Shown here piece by piece: positions 44,722 to 55,724 of a stretch of 64,000 nt of DNA. Position 1 is the stretch's first letter; each line of letters opens with the position of its first letter. Made by a program: the position numbers and the translations under genes. The notes below the pieces were generated by a model. The model did no database searches. It was not told the origin of the DNA and worked only from the letters and a program-made list of their open reading frames with translations. Origin of the DNA: Siphonodentalium dalli (taxonomy: Eukaryota > Mollusca > Scaphopoda > Gadilida > Siphonodentaliidae); contig CP136063.1 in assembly GCA_032622095.1 (NCBI GenBank), positions 279,739,426 through 279,803,425 on the forward strand, read 5' to 3'.

Positions 44722-45005
44722 ATGTTTTATAGTAATACGAAGATTCAGTCAGATTTAGTCGTACTTAATATACCATTTCCTTTGTCGACTTATTTGTTGA
44801 AATTCAGAACAGATAATCGGAGACTTCAGATGGAAAACAGTATGTGTAAAAACCTGAAATGCAATTTATGCGGAGAAAAATTCTGTGCTGAATATCATTT
44901 TATATTCTGTGCACTGAACTAAAAAACCTTCGCAAAAATTATATCCCAAAGACTATTGGGGAAATCCTAACCTAAATAAGTCACTTATTCTCATCATCTC
45001 ACGAA
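44722..45005 (+). pseudogene. LINE reverse-transcriptase-ORF C-terminal fragment
   Basis: The frame at 44722 reads LSTYLLKFRTDNRRLQMENS then LKCNLCGEKFCAEYHFIFC, a Cys/His cluster typical of the C-terminus of L1/Tx1-type LINE proteins in invertebrates. After a one-base shift the protein goes on ELKNLRKNYIPKTIGEIL and then hits a stop, so the copy is dead. Further downstream (45250-45310) a TACAACGGGATTGGGG and CAACTTACAATGTCCCCGC tail may be the 3' untranslated end. No catalytic RT core is present here. Confidence 0.65.
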
Positions 45006-45418
45006 AGCATGACCCAATTGAAAAGAGTGAATATTTACATAAAGTTAGCTATGAAAAAATTGCAAGCAAATTAGAATTAATTAGTATGCAGTTTATTTTA
45101 ACTGAAGTCAAATGTATCTCGTTTCAAACATGTATATGTTGAATCTGTTAATTACATATTATCACTTGTGTTGTGTGCTCTCATCACCATCATAATCATA
45201 TCTAGGAAATTATTAAGAAATGACTTGAAGATCTTTTTACTTTAAACATATTTTATTGTAAATTCATTACAACGGGATTGGGGTACAAGTTTTAACAACT
45301 TACAATGTCCCCGCTCCCAGATACAATCTATATATGAATTTAACAAAGATGACAAAGAAAATATACATGATGAGGTTGCAAATATGGTCAACAAAAAAGA
45401 AGATAACTTGTGTAAAGA

Positions 45419-45724
45419 GTGTGTGATAGTCCGGTTCAGAGTGTGTGATAGTCCGGTTCAGAGTGTGTGATAGTCCGGTTCAGAGTGTGTGATAGTCCGG
45501 TTCAGAGTGTGTGATAGTCCGGTTCAGAGTGTGTGATAGTCCGGTTCAGAGTGTGTGATAGTCCGGTTCAGAGTGTGTGATAGTCCGGTTCAGAGTGTGT
45601 GATAGTCCGGTTCAGAGTGTGTGATAGTCCGGTTCAGAGTGTGTGATAGTCCGGTTCAGAGTGTGTGATAGTCCGATTCAGAGTGTGTGATAGTCCGGTT
45701 CAGAGTGTGTGATAGTCCGGTTCT
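45419..45724 (+). repeat. 22 bp minisatellite, ~14 copies
   Basis: Unit built on AGTGTGTGATAGTCCGGTTC, nearly identical throughout; one unit near 45677 has GTCCGATTC. Homogeneous, so recent. Confidence 0.95.
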
Positions 45725-46515
45725 GTGTTTGTATCATACGAGCGTTCTGCCGGTCCTCTCTCTCTCTCCATGGAAATCAAAACTGAGTAATAATGGCCTT
45801 TGTTTATTTAGGGTATTTAGGGTATTTAGGGTATTTATGTGCTATATTTTTGCATTTGTTGCATTTGTTTCGTCCGTACCTTTTATGTAGTCAGTGGTGG
45901 CAATTATTTATTCAATATTGTCCGATTCAAAACGCTTTGTTGCAGCTATATATGCCTGAACAATGCGGAACATTTTTTCATTTCTTGATGAAGTTTCACT
46001 TGAAGATCGATTGGGGCTATTGGATTTTGACCGATAGAGTAAATAAACAAAGTGTTTAAATCCCGAATCACCCGAACTTTGTTTAATTGCTCTGTTGGTC
46101 AAAACCAATGACCCCAATCGATCATCAAGTCATTCCTTATAATCATATACCAGTACATTTTTAAAGAACAGTAATAACATGAACAACTTCAAAACAACCA
46201 AAACAATTGGAATTACCACACGGTGTGGTTCAAAACCCAACAACCCAACGCAGTCTCACAATAACAACACGCAGCGAGCGCGTGCACGTGATCGGCTGAC
46301 GTAGTGGAGGCTGCAGTTATTGGTTGATGAACCTTGGTGAAACGTTCGTATAAACCGTATAGCGATTTGTACTGATCCTTACATTCGTATAGACCGTATG
46401 GCGATTTGTACTGATTCTTACTGGCGCTAATTATATGAATGTAGAGGGTGTCTGATTATGTCGCAATGAATTCTACCCTTATCAATATTGTTAATTTGTA
46501 GTTAGTCGCATGTAT
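45725..46515. other. Gene-free interval
   Basis: Holds a triple 9 bp repeat (TATTTAGGG, 45807-45835), an imperfect inverted pair (ATTGGGGCTATTGGATTTTG near 46010; CCAATGACCCCAATCGATCA near 46105), and a ~40 bp direct duplication at about 46342-46420 (TCGTATAAACCGTATAGCGA and TCGTATAGACCGTATGGCGA). No gene. Confidence 0.5.
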
Positions 46516-46520
46516 GACGT

Positions 46521-47040
46521 TCACCCCAGATTGTCAAACTGCTGTTTGAACTCCTTTAAGGTGTTCTCTTTAACCACACGGACAGGCAAAGCATTCCATG
46601 AGGATAACACTCTCTGTGAGAAAAAGTTTTTCCGAATGTCATTGGAAGCACTTCGTTTCTGGAATTTAGCTGAATACTAGTAGCCACATGGTGTACTCAG
46701 TATAGAGGCACATTCGAAAAATTGCTCTAAAGGTATTGATGCTTCATTCAGTCCATTAACTAACTTATCGACTTCAATCATAGCTCATCTATATCACCGG
46801 TGCTTAAGTGACGTCACATTCGCTTTACACAGTCTTGTTTTGTAGGGTAAATCACAGAACTTTGAAGTTTATTTCGTGGCACACATTTGTGCACTCTCAA
46901 TTGCCCTGGGGTGCTTCAGTTGGTTTAAACGGCTAACTGCTTTCTCGTATTCTGATACCGGTTTAATAAGTGTCCGCATGAGGGCCGGTATCAGTGGAAG
47001 ACACATTGGCGATGTAAAGAATGATGTTAGCTTTGAAGAC
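46521..47040 (-). pseudogene. Non-LTR retrotransposon RT C-terminal region, decayed
   Basis: On the minus strand, reading from 47040 down, the translation gives ALMRTLIKPVSEYE, HPRAIESAQMCATK, a stop, CDLPYKTRL, more stops, AMIEVDKLVNGL, then an open stretch NDIRKNFFSQRVLSSWNALP and VVKENTLKEFKQQFDNLG ending at TGA 46521-46523. The order RP-LEY, Q-RATK, LPY--RL, GDMIEVYK, FFSQRVV--WN-LP is the hallmark of CR1/Jockey-group RT C-termini. At least three stops show it is dead. It is cut on its 5' side by the (TA)n repeat block at 47.06 kb. Confidence 0.8.
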
Positions 47041-47059
47041 TTGTTTCATTAACCGGTTT

Positions 47060-47175
47060 ATCGAAGTTTGTTGTCTATATATATTCCATGTTCGTGTTCT
47101 GAAGTTTGTTGTCTAGATATATATATATTCCATGGTCGTGTTCGTGTTCTGAAGTTTGTTGTCTATATATATATA
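47060..47175 (+). repeat. GAAGTTTGTTGTCT(AT)n units
   Basis: Two units of ATTCCATGGTCGTGTTCGTG plus TTCTGAAGTTTGTTGTCT and an AT run. The same unit recurs at 48640-49142 and 51015-51095. Confidence 0.85.
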
Positions 47176-47176
47176 C

Positions 47177-47890
47177 TAGAAGGTGACCCGACTTCGTCCG
47201 GGCTATTCAAAAACCAAATTTCAAGTCGATTGCTCCACCCGTTTCCTAGATCTGGTCTGCGCATGCGCGAAGCTGGTGTCGCACGTGCTCGGCGACCCGA
47301 TAAAATTCGTATCCGGGGCAAGATACATTCACATACCAAATTTCAAGTCGATAGCTACACCCGTTTCCGAGATATATAGCCCAATGTCATTTGCGGATAC
47401 CTCGGCCGGTGATGAGTTAACGCGACACAGTCAAATGCATCGGCAGGGTGAGAGTTAACGTAATCTAACTTTATGACCTCTGACGACGTCATAGAATTTA
47501 CGCATTGATTTTATCCTGATAAAAGCATCGTACCACTTGTACCTAATAATTGAGGCAGATAACTAAAACGGATACATACATATTATATATCGTTGGAAAG
47601 ATGAAGCCACACAGATTCTAACCGTGCAAATTATATGACTGGCAATTTATTATTCGCGCTATATCGTATCGATTTGTGAGCACCGAACTGAAATATATTA
47701 GCGCAAAACGGCGTAAAAACAGATTTGACCTCCGCACGTGAAAAGTTGACCTCGCACGGACAAATAAATATGCCTATGTTCGTCTCCGGCCGAAAATACC
47801 CTAAAATACCAAATTTCATCGAAATTGGCTTAGTCGTTTTCGAGTCCATCGATTTCAAACACACACACAGATCTTTCAAAATATATAATA
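47177..47890 (+). repeat. GACTTCGTCCGGGCT-type repeat, unit 1
   Basis: Head AGGTGACCCGACTTCGTCCG, then CAAATTTCAAGTCGATTGCT, GCGCATGCGCGAAGCTGG, CGACCCGATAAAATTCGTAT, a middle with GAGTTAACG and ATTATATGACTGGCAATTTA, then the tail TGAAAAGTTGACCTCGCAC, CCAAATTTCATCGAAATTGG, TTTTCGAGTCCATCGATTTC, a short CA run and AGATCTTTCAAAATATATAA. The minus-strand frame of 141 codons through it recurs in other units and is a repeat translation. Confidence 0.8.
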
Positions 47891-47891
47891 G

Positions 47892-48563
47892 ACTAGAAGG
47901 TGACCCGACTTCGTCCGGGCTATTAAAAAACCAAATTTCAAGTCGATTGCTCCACCCGTTTCCTTGATCTGGTCTGCGCATGCGCGAAGCTGGTGTCGCA
48001 CGTGCTCGGCGACCCGATAAAATTCGTATCCGGGGCAAGATACATTCACATACCAAATTTCAAGTCGATAGCTACACCCGTTTACGAGATATATAGTCCA
48101 ATGTCATTTGCGGATACCTCGGCCGGTGATGAGTTAACGCGACATCGGCCTCTTAAGAGTTAACGCGAACACGTCACGATATGTTGATGGCGTAATATAT
48201 TTTTTTTACGCAATGATTTTCGATGAGCGAAGCATGAACTTGTGTTCTTCCCGATAATTAAGGTAGAAACTTTAAACGTACACAGGCGTGTCATACATCA
48301 TTGGAAAGGTGACACGCCACAGATTCTAACCGTGCAAATTATATGACTGGCAATTTATTATTCGCGCTATATCGAATCGATTTGTGAGCACCGAACTGAA
48401 ATATATTAGCGCAAAACGGCGTAAAAACAGATTTGACCTCGGCACGTGAAAAGTTGACCTCGGATCTGAAAATCAATATGCCTATGTTCGTCTCCGGCCG
48501 AAAATACATCCAAATACCAAGTTTCATCGAAATTGGCTTAGTCGTTTTGGAGTCCATCGATTT

Positions 48564-48610
<47 letters not shown>

Positions 48611-48640
48611 ACACAGATCTTTCAAAATATATAATAGATT
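47892..48640 (+). repeat. GACTTCGTCCGGGCT-type repeat, unit 2
   Basis: Same order as unit 1, ending in a longer CA run (48570-48616) and AGATCTTTCAAAATATATAATAG. The first ~230 bases are nearly identical to unit 1. Confidence 0.85.
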
Positions 48641-49142
48641 CCATGGTCGTATTCGTGTTCTGAAGTTTGTTGTCTATATATATATATATATTCCGTGTTC
48701 GTGTTCTGAAGTTTGTTGTCTATATATATATATTCCATGGTCGTGTTCGTGTTCTGAAGTTTGTTGTCTATATATATATATTCCGTGTTCGTGTTCTGAA
48801 GTTTGTTGTCTATATATATATATATATTCCATGGTCGTGTTCGTGTTCGGAAGTTTGTTGTCTATATATATATATATATATATTCCATGGTCGTGTTCGT
48901 GTTCTGAAGTTTGTTGTCTATATATATATATATATATATTCCATGGTCGTGTTCGTGTTCTGAAGTTTGTTGTCTATATATATATATATTCCATGGTCGT
49001 GTTCTGAAGTTTGTTGTCTATATATATATATATATATTCCATGGTCGTGTTCGTGTTCGGAAGTTTGTTGTCTATATATATATATATATATATTCCATGG
49101 TCGTGTTCGTGTTCGGAAGTTTGTTGTCTATATATATATACT
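48640..49142 (+). repeat. 50-60 bp minisatellite with AT runs, ~9 copies
   Basis: Each unit has CCATGGTCGTGTTCGTGTTC, TGAAGTTTGTTGTC and (TA)5-11. Some units lack a GTCGT block or the CATGG part. Frames on both strands give (YI)n proteins that are artefacts. Confidence 0.95.
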
Positions 49143-50068
49143 AGAAGGTGACCCGACTTCGTCCGGGCTTTGACCTTGAATTGTCTATTTTGAAGGCCAA
49201 GGTCAAGTGGGGTCACGATTTGACCCGTTCAAAACACAGTGCCCGAACAAAAGTACCCGACAAAAGTACCCGTCGAAATCCATCCGGTTTTACCCGATTT
49301 GACCTTGAATTGACCATTTTGAAGGCCAAGGTCAGGTGGGGTCAAACACCAACACCCCAAAAATGGTGGAAATCGGCCCAGCGGATACCGGGAAATCGGC
49401 CCAGCGGATACCGAGATACCCTATGCATCAAATTTCGTCCGTAAAAATCCGCCAGTTTAACCCGATTTGATTTCCACTGAAGTATATAAACGCGCCTCAT
49501 ATACACACGCTCATTAATTATCAAGTTTCAACGTAAAGATAAATTACCATCGGTGCCCGAGATATCGCCAAGACGTCTGAAACAGTCAAATGCATCGGCC
49601 GGAGAAGAGTTAACGTAATCTAACTTTATGACCTCTAACGACGTCATAGAAGTTACGCATTGTTTTTACCCTGATAGAAGATCGTACCACTTCTTCTTAA
49701 TAATTGAGGCAGATAACTAAAACGGATACATACATATTATATATCGTTGGAAAGAGGAAACACGAAAGATTCTCATAGTGTCATTATTATGACTGGCATG
49801 TTATTATTCGCGCTGTTTCAAATCGATTTGTAAGCACCGAACTGAAATATATTAGCGCAAAACGGCGTAAAAACAGATTTGACCTCGGCACGTGAAAAGT
49901 TGACATCGCACGGACAAATTAATAGGCCTATGTTAGTCCTGACCCGAAAATACCCCCACATACCAAGTTTCATCGAAATCGGCTGGGCCATTTTCGAGTC
50001 CATCGATTACACACAAACACACAAACACACAAACAAACAAACAAACAGATCTTCCAAAATATATAATA
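49142..50068 (+). repeat. GACTTCGTCCGGGCT-type repeat, unit 3 (AAGGTCA head)
   Basis: After the same head it switches to TTGACCTTGAATTG, GAAGGCCAAGGTCA, AAAAGTACCCGACAAAAGTA, as in the 59.5-61.8 kb array, then returns to TAACTTTATGACCTCTAACG and the TGAAAAGTTGACATCGCACG tail, ending in an ACAAACACACAAAC run. So the two head types are found joined to one tail. Confidence 0.8.
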
Positions 50069-50069
50069 G

Positions 50070-50550
50070 ACTAGCCGATGAGCCCGACGTTGTCCGGGCT
50101 ATTCAAAAACCAAATTTCAAGTCGATAGCTATTCAAAAACGTAATTTCAAGTCGATAGCTCCACCCGTTTCCGAGATCTGGTCTGCGCATGCGCGAAACT
50201 GGCGTCGCACGGGCTCGGCGACCCGATAAATTTCGTATCCGGGGCAAGATACATTCACATAGCAAATTTCAAGTCGATAGCTCCACCCGTTTCCGAGATC
50301 TCCTCTGCGCATGCGCGAAGCTGGCGTCGCGCGGGCTCGGCGACCCGATAAAATTCGCATCCGGGGCAAGATACATTCACATAGCAAATTTAAAGTCGAT
50401 AGCTCCACCCGTTTCCGAGATCTCGTCTGCGCATGCGCTGCACGGGCGCCACACGGGCTCGCCAATACGACAACGTTCACCGCCTGGTCAAACTACACAC
50501 ACGTACCAAGTTTCGTCCCGATCGGTCGAGAATCGTAGATTTGTATCAAT

Positions 50551-50590
<40 letters not shown>

Positions 50591-50625
50591 AACATACAGA
50601 CAGAGGTCTTCAAAAATATATATGA
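50070..50625 (+). repeat. GACTTCGTCCGGGCT-type repeat, unit 4
   Basis: Head AGCCCGACGTTGTCCGGGCT, then the CAAGTCGATAGCTCCACCCG / GCGCATGCGCGAAGCTGGCG block three times in a row, then TACACACACGTACCAAGTTT, a CAGA run and CTTCAAAAATATATATGAG. Confidence 0.85.
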
Positions 50626-50626
50626 G

Positions 50627-50955
50627 ACTAGCCGATGAGCCCGACGTTGTCCGGGCTATTCAAAAACCAAATTTCAAGTCGATAGCTCCACCCGTTTCCG
50701 AGATCTGGTCTGCGCATGCGCGAAGCTGGCGTCGCACGGGCTCGGCGACCCGATAAAATTCGCATCCGGGGCAAGATACATTCACATACCAAATATCAAG
50801 TCGATAGCTCAACCAGTTTCCGAGATCTCGTCTGCGCATGCGCGAAGCGGGCGCCGCACGGGCTCGCCAATACGACAACGTTCACCGCCTGGTCAAACTA
50901 CACACACGTACCAAGTTTCGTCCCGATCGGTCGAGAATCGTAGATTTGTATTAAT

Positions 50956-50987
<32 letters not shown>

Positions 50988-51013
50988 AACAGAGGTCTTC
51001 AAAATATATATGA
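50627..51013 (+). repeat. GACTTCGTCCGGGCT-type repeat, unit 5
   Basis: Same as unit 4 with two internal blocks; ends in a CAGA run (50957-50990). It is followed by two AAGTTTGTTGTCT units to 51095. Confidence 0.85.
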
Positions 51014-51095
51014 GATTCCATGGTCGTGTTCTGAAGTTTGTTGTCTATATATATATATTCCATGGTCGTGTTCGTGTTCTGAAGTTTGTTGTCTG

Positions 51096-51565
51096 TTATT
51101 TTGCTGGATGTTGTACCCAAAGTGAACTCCAATCTTCTTTGAACTAAAATTCTGTTATTTAGAGACCCTGCTCTACTTGATTGCGACACTGAAAATTGTT
51201 GTACAATCATTCATCCGAGAGACAAAACTAGGTTCTATTGACTAACTCTTGCAAACATATATACAAGCCAGCAAATGACTCAAACAAACACGACTTTCAA
51301 CCAATACATGTATAAACTCAAGACTGACCCGGTGAGGGGAATGACCGGTGATACGTACATGTATATATGTTCAACTTGCTTTTGGCAGTCATGCATGTTG
51401 CAATGCCATTATTCTTGATTTATTTTTCAGTGTAATAACAAACGGGAAAGGAGGTTCTCATAAGTGAGTCAGCACTTGTCCTCCAATCCCATTGTCTGTA
51501 TAAAAATCTCTATGTGTTATTTCCTATGTATTATTGATTTTAGACAAATAAATATGTTTAAACTA
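51096..51565. other. Gene-free interval
   Basis: No recognised structure. It lies between the repeat array and the RT fragment. Confidence 0.4.
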
Positions 51566-51567
51566 AC

Positions 51568-51707
51568 TAAAATGCATTTGCCAGTCGTTTGACCACTTAC
51601 TTACACTGTCGTTTGATTGTTGTAATTCGATCTGGAACTCCATAAATGTTCGTGTCATCTGCGAATATTTTGCAACTACATTGTAAATTATTAGGGAGGT
51701 CGTTAAC
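51568..51707 (-). pseudogene. Non-LTR RT fragment with FADD box
   Basis: On the minus strand from 51707: VNDLPNNLQCSCKIFADDTN then IYGVPDRI, a one-base shift, and QQSNDSVSKWSNDWQMHF, after which homology stops at about 51568. This is the RT catalytic motif C (FADD) and the WS--WQM-F motif of CR1/Jockey-type LINEs. A stop lies directly upstream. The order relative to 46521-47040 on the same strand is right for one element, but the ~70 residues between the two pieces are missing. Confidence 0.8.
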
Positions 51708-51709
51708 CC

Positions 51710-52815
51710 TTTAACGATAGAGTTCACGACGGGAGCTGCGCTGGTGTAGCATTGAAGATCATATGCCAGTGCTTGCTTTGTATATATATGCGAGTCTCCA
51801 ACTGGAAGAACACAGACCATAACGAAGTTGAAATTATTCTTATAGTTTGTTGTTCAAACCTGTACTTAGTATGCATTATGTTTGTTTTAGGCCAAAAGTA
51901 GAATATCTTCAGAGCATGCAGTTCAGGATGCGCGCTGCCGATTGCCAATGTAGCAAGTTACTACAAAAACATTTCCGACTTGCAACAAAAATTGGCACCT
52001 ACCTTTTTGGCTTTTGGCAATTGATGCCCATCGGGAATATAATAAAGTGCTAATTGTGTCCTAATTGAAAGCGTATAATGGATTCACGGCTTATGTCACA
52101 TCGACTGATTGTATCGCTGGAGTTAATGGGTTTCGAATTTCTAGTCGATTATAACACAGTAGGCTATTGACTCCAGTTTAACAAGCATTCGTCAAACAAA
52201 GGGTTTCCTGAAGTCAAATTTGATAGGAAACTCTGTTCTGATAGTTGGTGAGATAAATTATCATAAATATGTGCACTTTATAACTCAGCTTTCACAATCA
52301 GCAAATATGAATCGTAAGCGTTTTTTTGTTGTTGTGTGGAAATACTCAATTAAAAAGTGGCACTAAAATATATGAGTCGGAAAGAAGTGGCAAAAAAAAT
52401 AAATGAAAAGTTAAAAATTATGCAATATGCAACATTGCTGCTACTGGGAATTTTCGGCCAGTGCAAACCAGTGATTAGAAACGTCCATTGTTAATGAGCT
52501 TAAGCCATCAATCAGGTTGTCCAGTATGCAAGGACAAGTATGGTAATACACTTTGTCCAGCTTTTCGTGGTTTTTACAAAGTTGTGTTTGAATGATTTAA
52601 AGACCCCGAACAACAGTTAATATGGCATTGAACAAAAATACTTAAGGGCTTAAGCTCATAAACCAATCCAAAGAGCCCCTTAACCCTTTACCCAACAAAC
52701 CGGCCAAATAAAGCTTCAACAGCCTAAAATATCTTAGGTCTGTCTCAATAGAACCATACAAATATGGATATCATTGGAACCGGCTCCTTGACCACATTGT
52801 GATAGTTACAGTTAT
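51710..52815. other. Gene-free interval
   Basis: Frames of 60-85 codons only; no repeats recognised. Confidence 0.4.
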
Positions 52816-52817
52816 GC

Positions 52818-53045
52818 CCTGTGCCAATGCATTCTCTTATATATGCGAGTCGACCATAGGTCGCCTCGCATATATAAGAGAATGCATTGGCCTAAAAAAA
52901 AACTTTTTTTAACACTTTTTACCATTTTTTCTTACATTCTTTAACAATTTTATAATTTTTAATGTGTTAAGCCAATGCATTCTCTTATATATGCGAGGCG
53001 ACCTATGGTCGACTCGCATATATAAGAGAATGCATTGGCACAGGG
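52818..53045. repeat. Palindrome made of two hairpins (paired-hairpin repeat, youngest copy)
   Basis: 52823-52891 is a 69-base hairpin (27-base perfect arms GCCAATGCATTCTCTTATAT...). 52971-53039 is its exact reverse complement and is itself the same kind of hairpin. The outer CCCTGT (52818) and ACAGGG (53040) extend the pairing. The spacer is a poly-A / poly-T stretch. Three diverged relatives lie at 10.2, 23.6 and 28.3 kb. Confidence 0.9.
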
Positions 53046-53113
53046 CCCTTCTGTTGGGTAAATGGTTAAAGGAGGAGTATGTCTTTGTAAACATGCATTA
53101 TATAGTTACCGGC

Positions 53114-53555
53114 GGGGTGTAAAATATTAGATCTGAATCGAAGACTCCTGTCCGGAAATGCTTCTATCGATTAATATTAATTTTATTTCGAATATTTTCT
53201 GGTCTAAAAAGGTGTGGCTGTTTAGCTAACGAACAATATTGGTTACTGTTAACAGAGACCAGAAAAGTTATGGTGTAATTTTGTCACAAATAAACACTAA
53301 TTATATTCATTATCGCTTATAACTATATATGGAATAGAACAATACAATCAATCAATCTGGGACATTTGACGTTCGGTACGTATCCATAGGAACAGCCTAA
53401 TGCTCTATATCGCTATATGGTATCACCCGAATGGTCTGTTCTAAATCTAGACAAATAAACGGTCCCAATAAAATATTCGAAATAAAATCAATATTAATTT
53501 ATGGAAGCCTTTCCGGGCAGGGGTCTTCAGTTCATATTTATTATTTTATACCCAC
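53114..53555. mobile_element. MITE with ~85 bp TIRs
   Basis: The left arm has GGGTGTAAAATATTAGATCTG, GAAGACTCCTGTCCGGAAAT, ATTAATATTAATTTTATTTC; the inverted right arm has GGGTATAAAATAATAAATAT, GAAGACCCCTGCCCGGAAAG and ATTAATATTGATTTTATTTC. Target duplication not clear. No ORF. Confidence 0.75.
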
Positions 53556-54148
53556 ACAGCTATTTCAAACTTGTTATTTAAAGAGATAATCCATCTTTAA
53601 CCTTGTATATACCAAAGTCCAAAGCCCATAAACTCCTTCCGCTGGTTCGCTACTACGTGCATGTTTAGTGTAAACAATATTTATTTGAACGAAAGAACAG
53701 AACATCACATTGACAATTATACATACAGAAGAAAAAAACATAGTTCAAATGAGGATTGGATAACAAGCCACGAGCCTATGGCTTTTATAAAAATCCTTTC
53801 CTCTAGAAATGTTACCCCGAGTGTCAATACAGACAGCTACATGGTAAAGAGGACGGGAATTTGAATATTGTTCTGTGTTTTCAAATAAATGTTGGGAAGT
53901 TAGTTAAGCGAGTGCAGGGATAAGAAAGATGGAGGAGTGATAGGAGGGAGAAGATAATGAAATACGTAGGAAAGATAATGAAGTAGGTAGGAATGAAGTG
54001 TGATAAATGGTGTATACAATAATGCCTCAGTCATAATCTAAATTTTACATTATTGTTTTAAATCATGGTGTAGTGTCCAATATAGAAACGGAATTAGACC
54101 CCAAGCGTGCATGCTTCATGTTTGACATCATGAGTGGCCGTGCATGTT
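53556..54148. other. Gene-free interval
   Basis: Short purine-rich repeat AGGAGGGAGAAGATAATGAA near 53941-53996. A 67-codon frame at 53661-53864 has no domain. Confidence 0.4.
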
Positions 54149-54149
54149 C

Positions 54150-54780
54150 TGTGTCTGTGGGGGCCGAACATTGTGTATACCTGATCATGTTATGTGTGGG
54201 GCCGAACCTTGTGTATACCTGATCAGGTTATGTGTGGGGCCGAACCTTGTGTATACCTGACCATGTTATGTGTGGAGCCGAACCTTGTGTATACCTGATC
54301 ATGTTATGTGTGGGGCCGAACCTTGTGTATACCTGATCAGGTTATGTGTGGGACCGAACATCGTGTATACCTGATCATGTTATGTGTGGGGCCGAACCTT
54401 GTGTATACCTGATCATGTTATGTCTGGGGCCGAACCTTGTGTATACCTGATCATGTTATGTGTGGGGCCGAACCTTGTGTATACCTGATCAGGTTATGTG
54501 TTGGGCCGAACATTGTGTATACCTGATCATGTTATGTGTGGGGCCGAACCTTGTGTATACCTGATCAGGTTATGTGTGGGGCCGAACATTGTGTATACCT
54601 GATCATGTTATGTGTGGGGCCGAACCTTGTGTATACCTGATCAGGTTATGTGTGGGGCCGAACCTTGTGTATACCTGATCATTTGTGCGTGGGGCCGAAC
54701 CTTGTGTTTACCTGATCAGGTTATGTGTGGGTCCGAACCTTGTGGGGCCGAACCTTTTGTTTACCTGATCAGGTTATGCC
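54150..54780 (+). repeat. 38 bp minisatellite, ~16 copies
   Basis: Unit: TTATGTGTGGGGCCGAACCT plus TGTGTATACCTGATCA(T/G)G. Units alternate between CATG and CAGG at the junction. The last units are altered, with TTTACC for ATACC and a shortened one at 54740. Confidence 0.95.
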
Positions 54781-54824
54781 AGGCGTCCACCACAAGAGCA
54801 ATTCATCATCCATCATTGTCAACC

Positions 54825-55288
54825 TTAAAGGTACTCAATCCGATCAAACGCTCCAAAATTACTATATCTTTGGCTTCGGGGGTAAACAATGTCTGATTCG
54901 AGTCGAGGAACCCACCCATCAAAGCTCGGAGTGATCAGATATCGATCTTCGAAGTTTGTTATTTCTCGAGATGTGTAATACTATGTGGCCCAGAAACACG
55001 TAGTCAAACGGATGGTCTCGAACAAAATTGCTGATGAAGATGGATAACTATAAAATTAAGTGGTAATACGGTCAAATTTCATGATACTTAGTGATAATAC
55101 GCCATATTTTGTTGAACAAAATGTTGATAAATAACACGTTTTTGGGAAATTTGATACCATAGTTGACAGTGGTTAGCATTATTTTATTACAGTAAATCTA
55201 TTATGATAACTAAAGCGTATTTTGAAGAATTGTTGTTGTTGTTGTATCTTGGTGGTACGGGGACCATCTGATCATTGAGTATATTTAA
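54825..55288. mobile_element. MITE, TTAAAGGTACTCAATCCGAT-type ends, copy 2
   Basis: Left end TTAAAGGTACTCAATCCGAT; the right end ATCTGATCATTGAGTATATT is an eroded inverse. The interior matches 38759-39163 block for block. It starts directly after the 38 bp minisatellite region. Confidence 0.75.
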
Positions 55289-55462
55289 CGGCAAGCATAT
55301 AAAGACAGATGAAAATTCAGGAAAAAGTAACTTTAAAAAATTGAGGTTGCCAACTTAATGTATGTGGCTTTAAAATTTGTCATTCTATGATACAGTAATA
55401 CACCCTGTCACTAACGCGCGGCAATATTGGATCCACCAGTTCCGGTTAATTGGTTTTAGTGC

Positions 55463-55563
55463 TACATGTCAAAGTTATGGAGTAGCGTTTTCATATATGG
55501 AAGTAATTAATATTCATAAGCTCCATATTATGGCTATGCTACTCCAGAACTTTGACCTGTAGC
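55463..55563. repeat. Imperfect hairpin upstream of the EEP exon
   Basis: CTACATGTCAAAGTTATGGA and GTAGCGTTTTCATATATGGA pair with the inverted CTACAGGTCAAAGTTCTGGA and GTAGCATAGCCATAATATGG around an ATTAATATTC turn. Confidence 0.65.
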
Positions 55564-55724
55564 AGTGAAACCACGGCACCGGGGCTGGATGGATCTCTTA
55601 AATCTCTGAACGGGGCTGGATGAATCCAATACAGCCGCGACTTAATGATCTCACTTTTTCAAATTCTTTGCTATGGCAGCTTTTATCTTGGAATTTCTTC
55701 ATCAACTCAATTATACTTTTGCAG

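Noticed and set aside
45419-45724. 22 bp array considered as CRISPR
   Set aside because: Units are contiguous without spacers, in a eukaryotic context. The same applies to the 38, 44 and 100 bp arrays.
45805-45836. TATTTAGGG x3 considered as telomere-like
   Set aside because: The 9 bp period and only three copies do not match TTAGGG arrays.
48667-49173. (YI)n frames
   Set aside because: Translations of TA-rich minisatellite.
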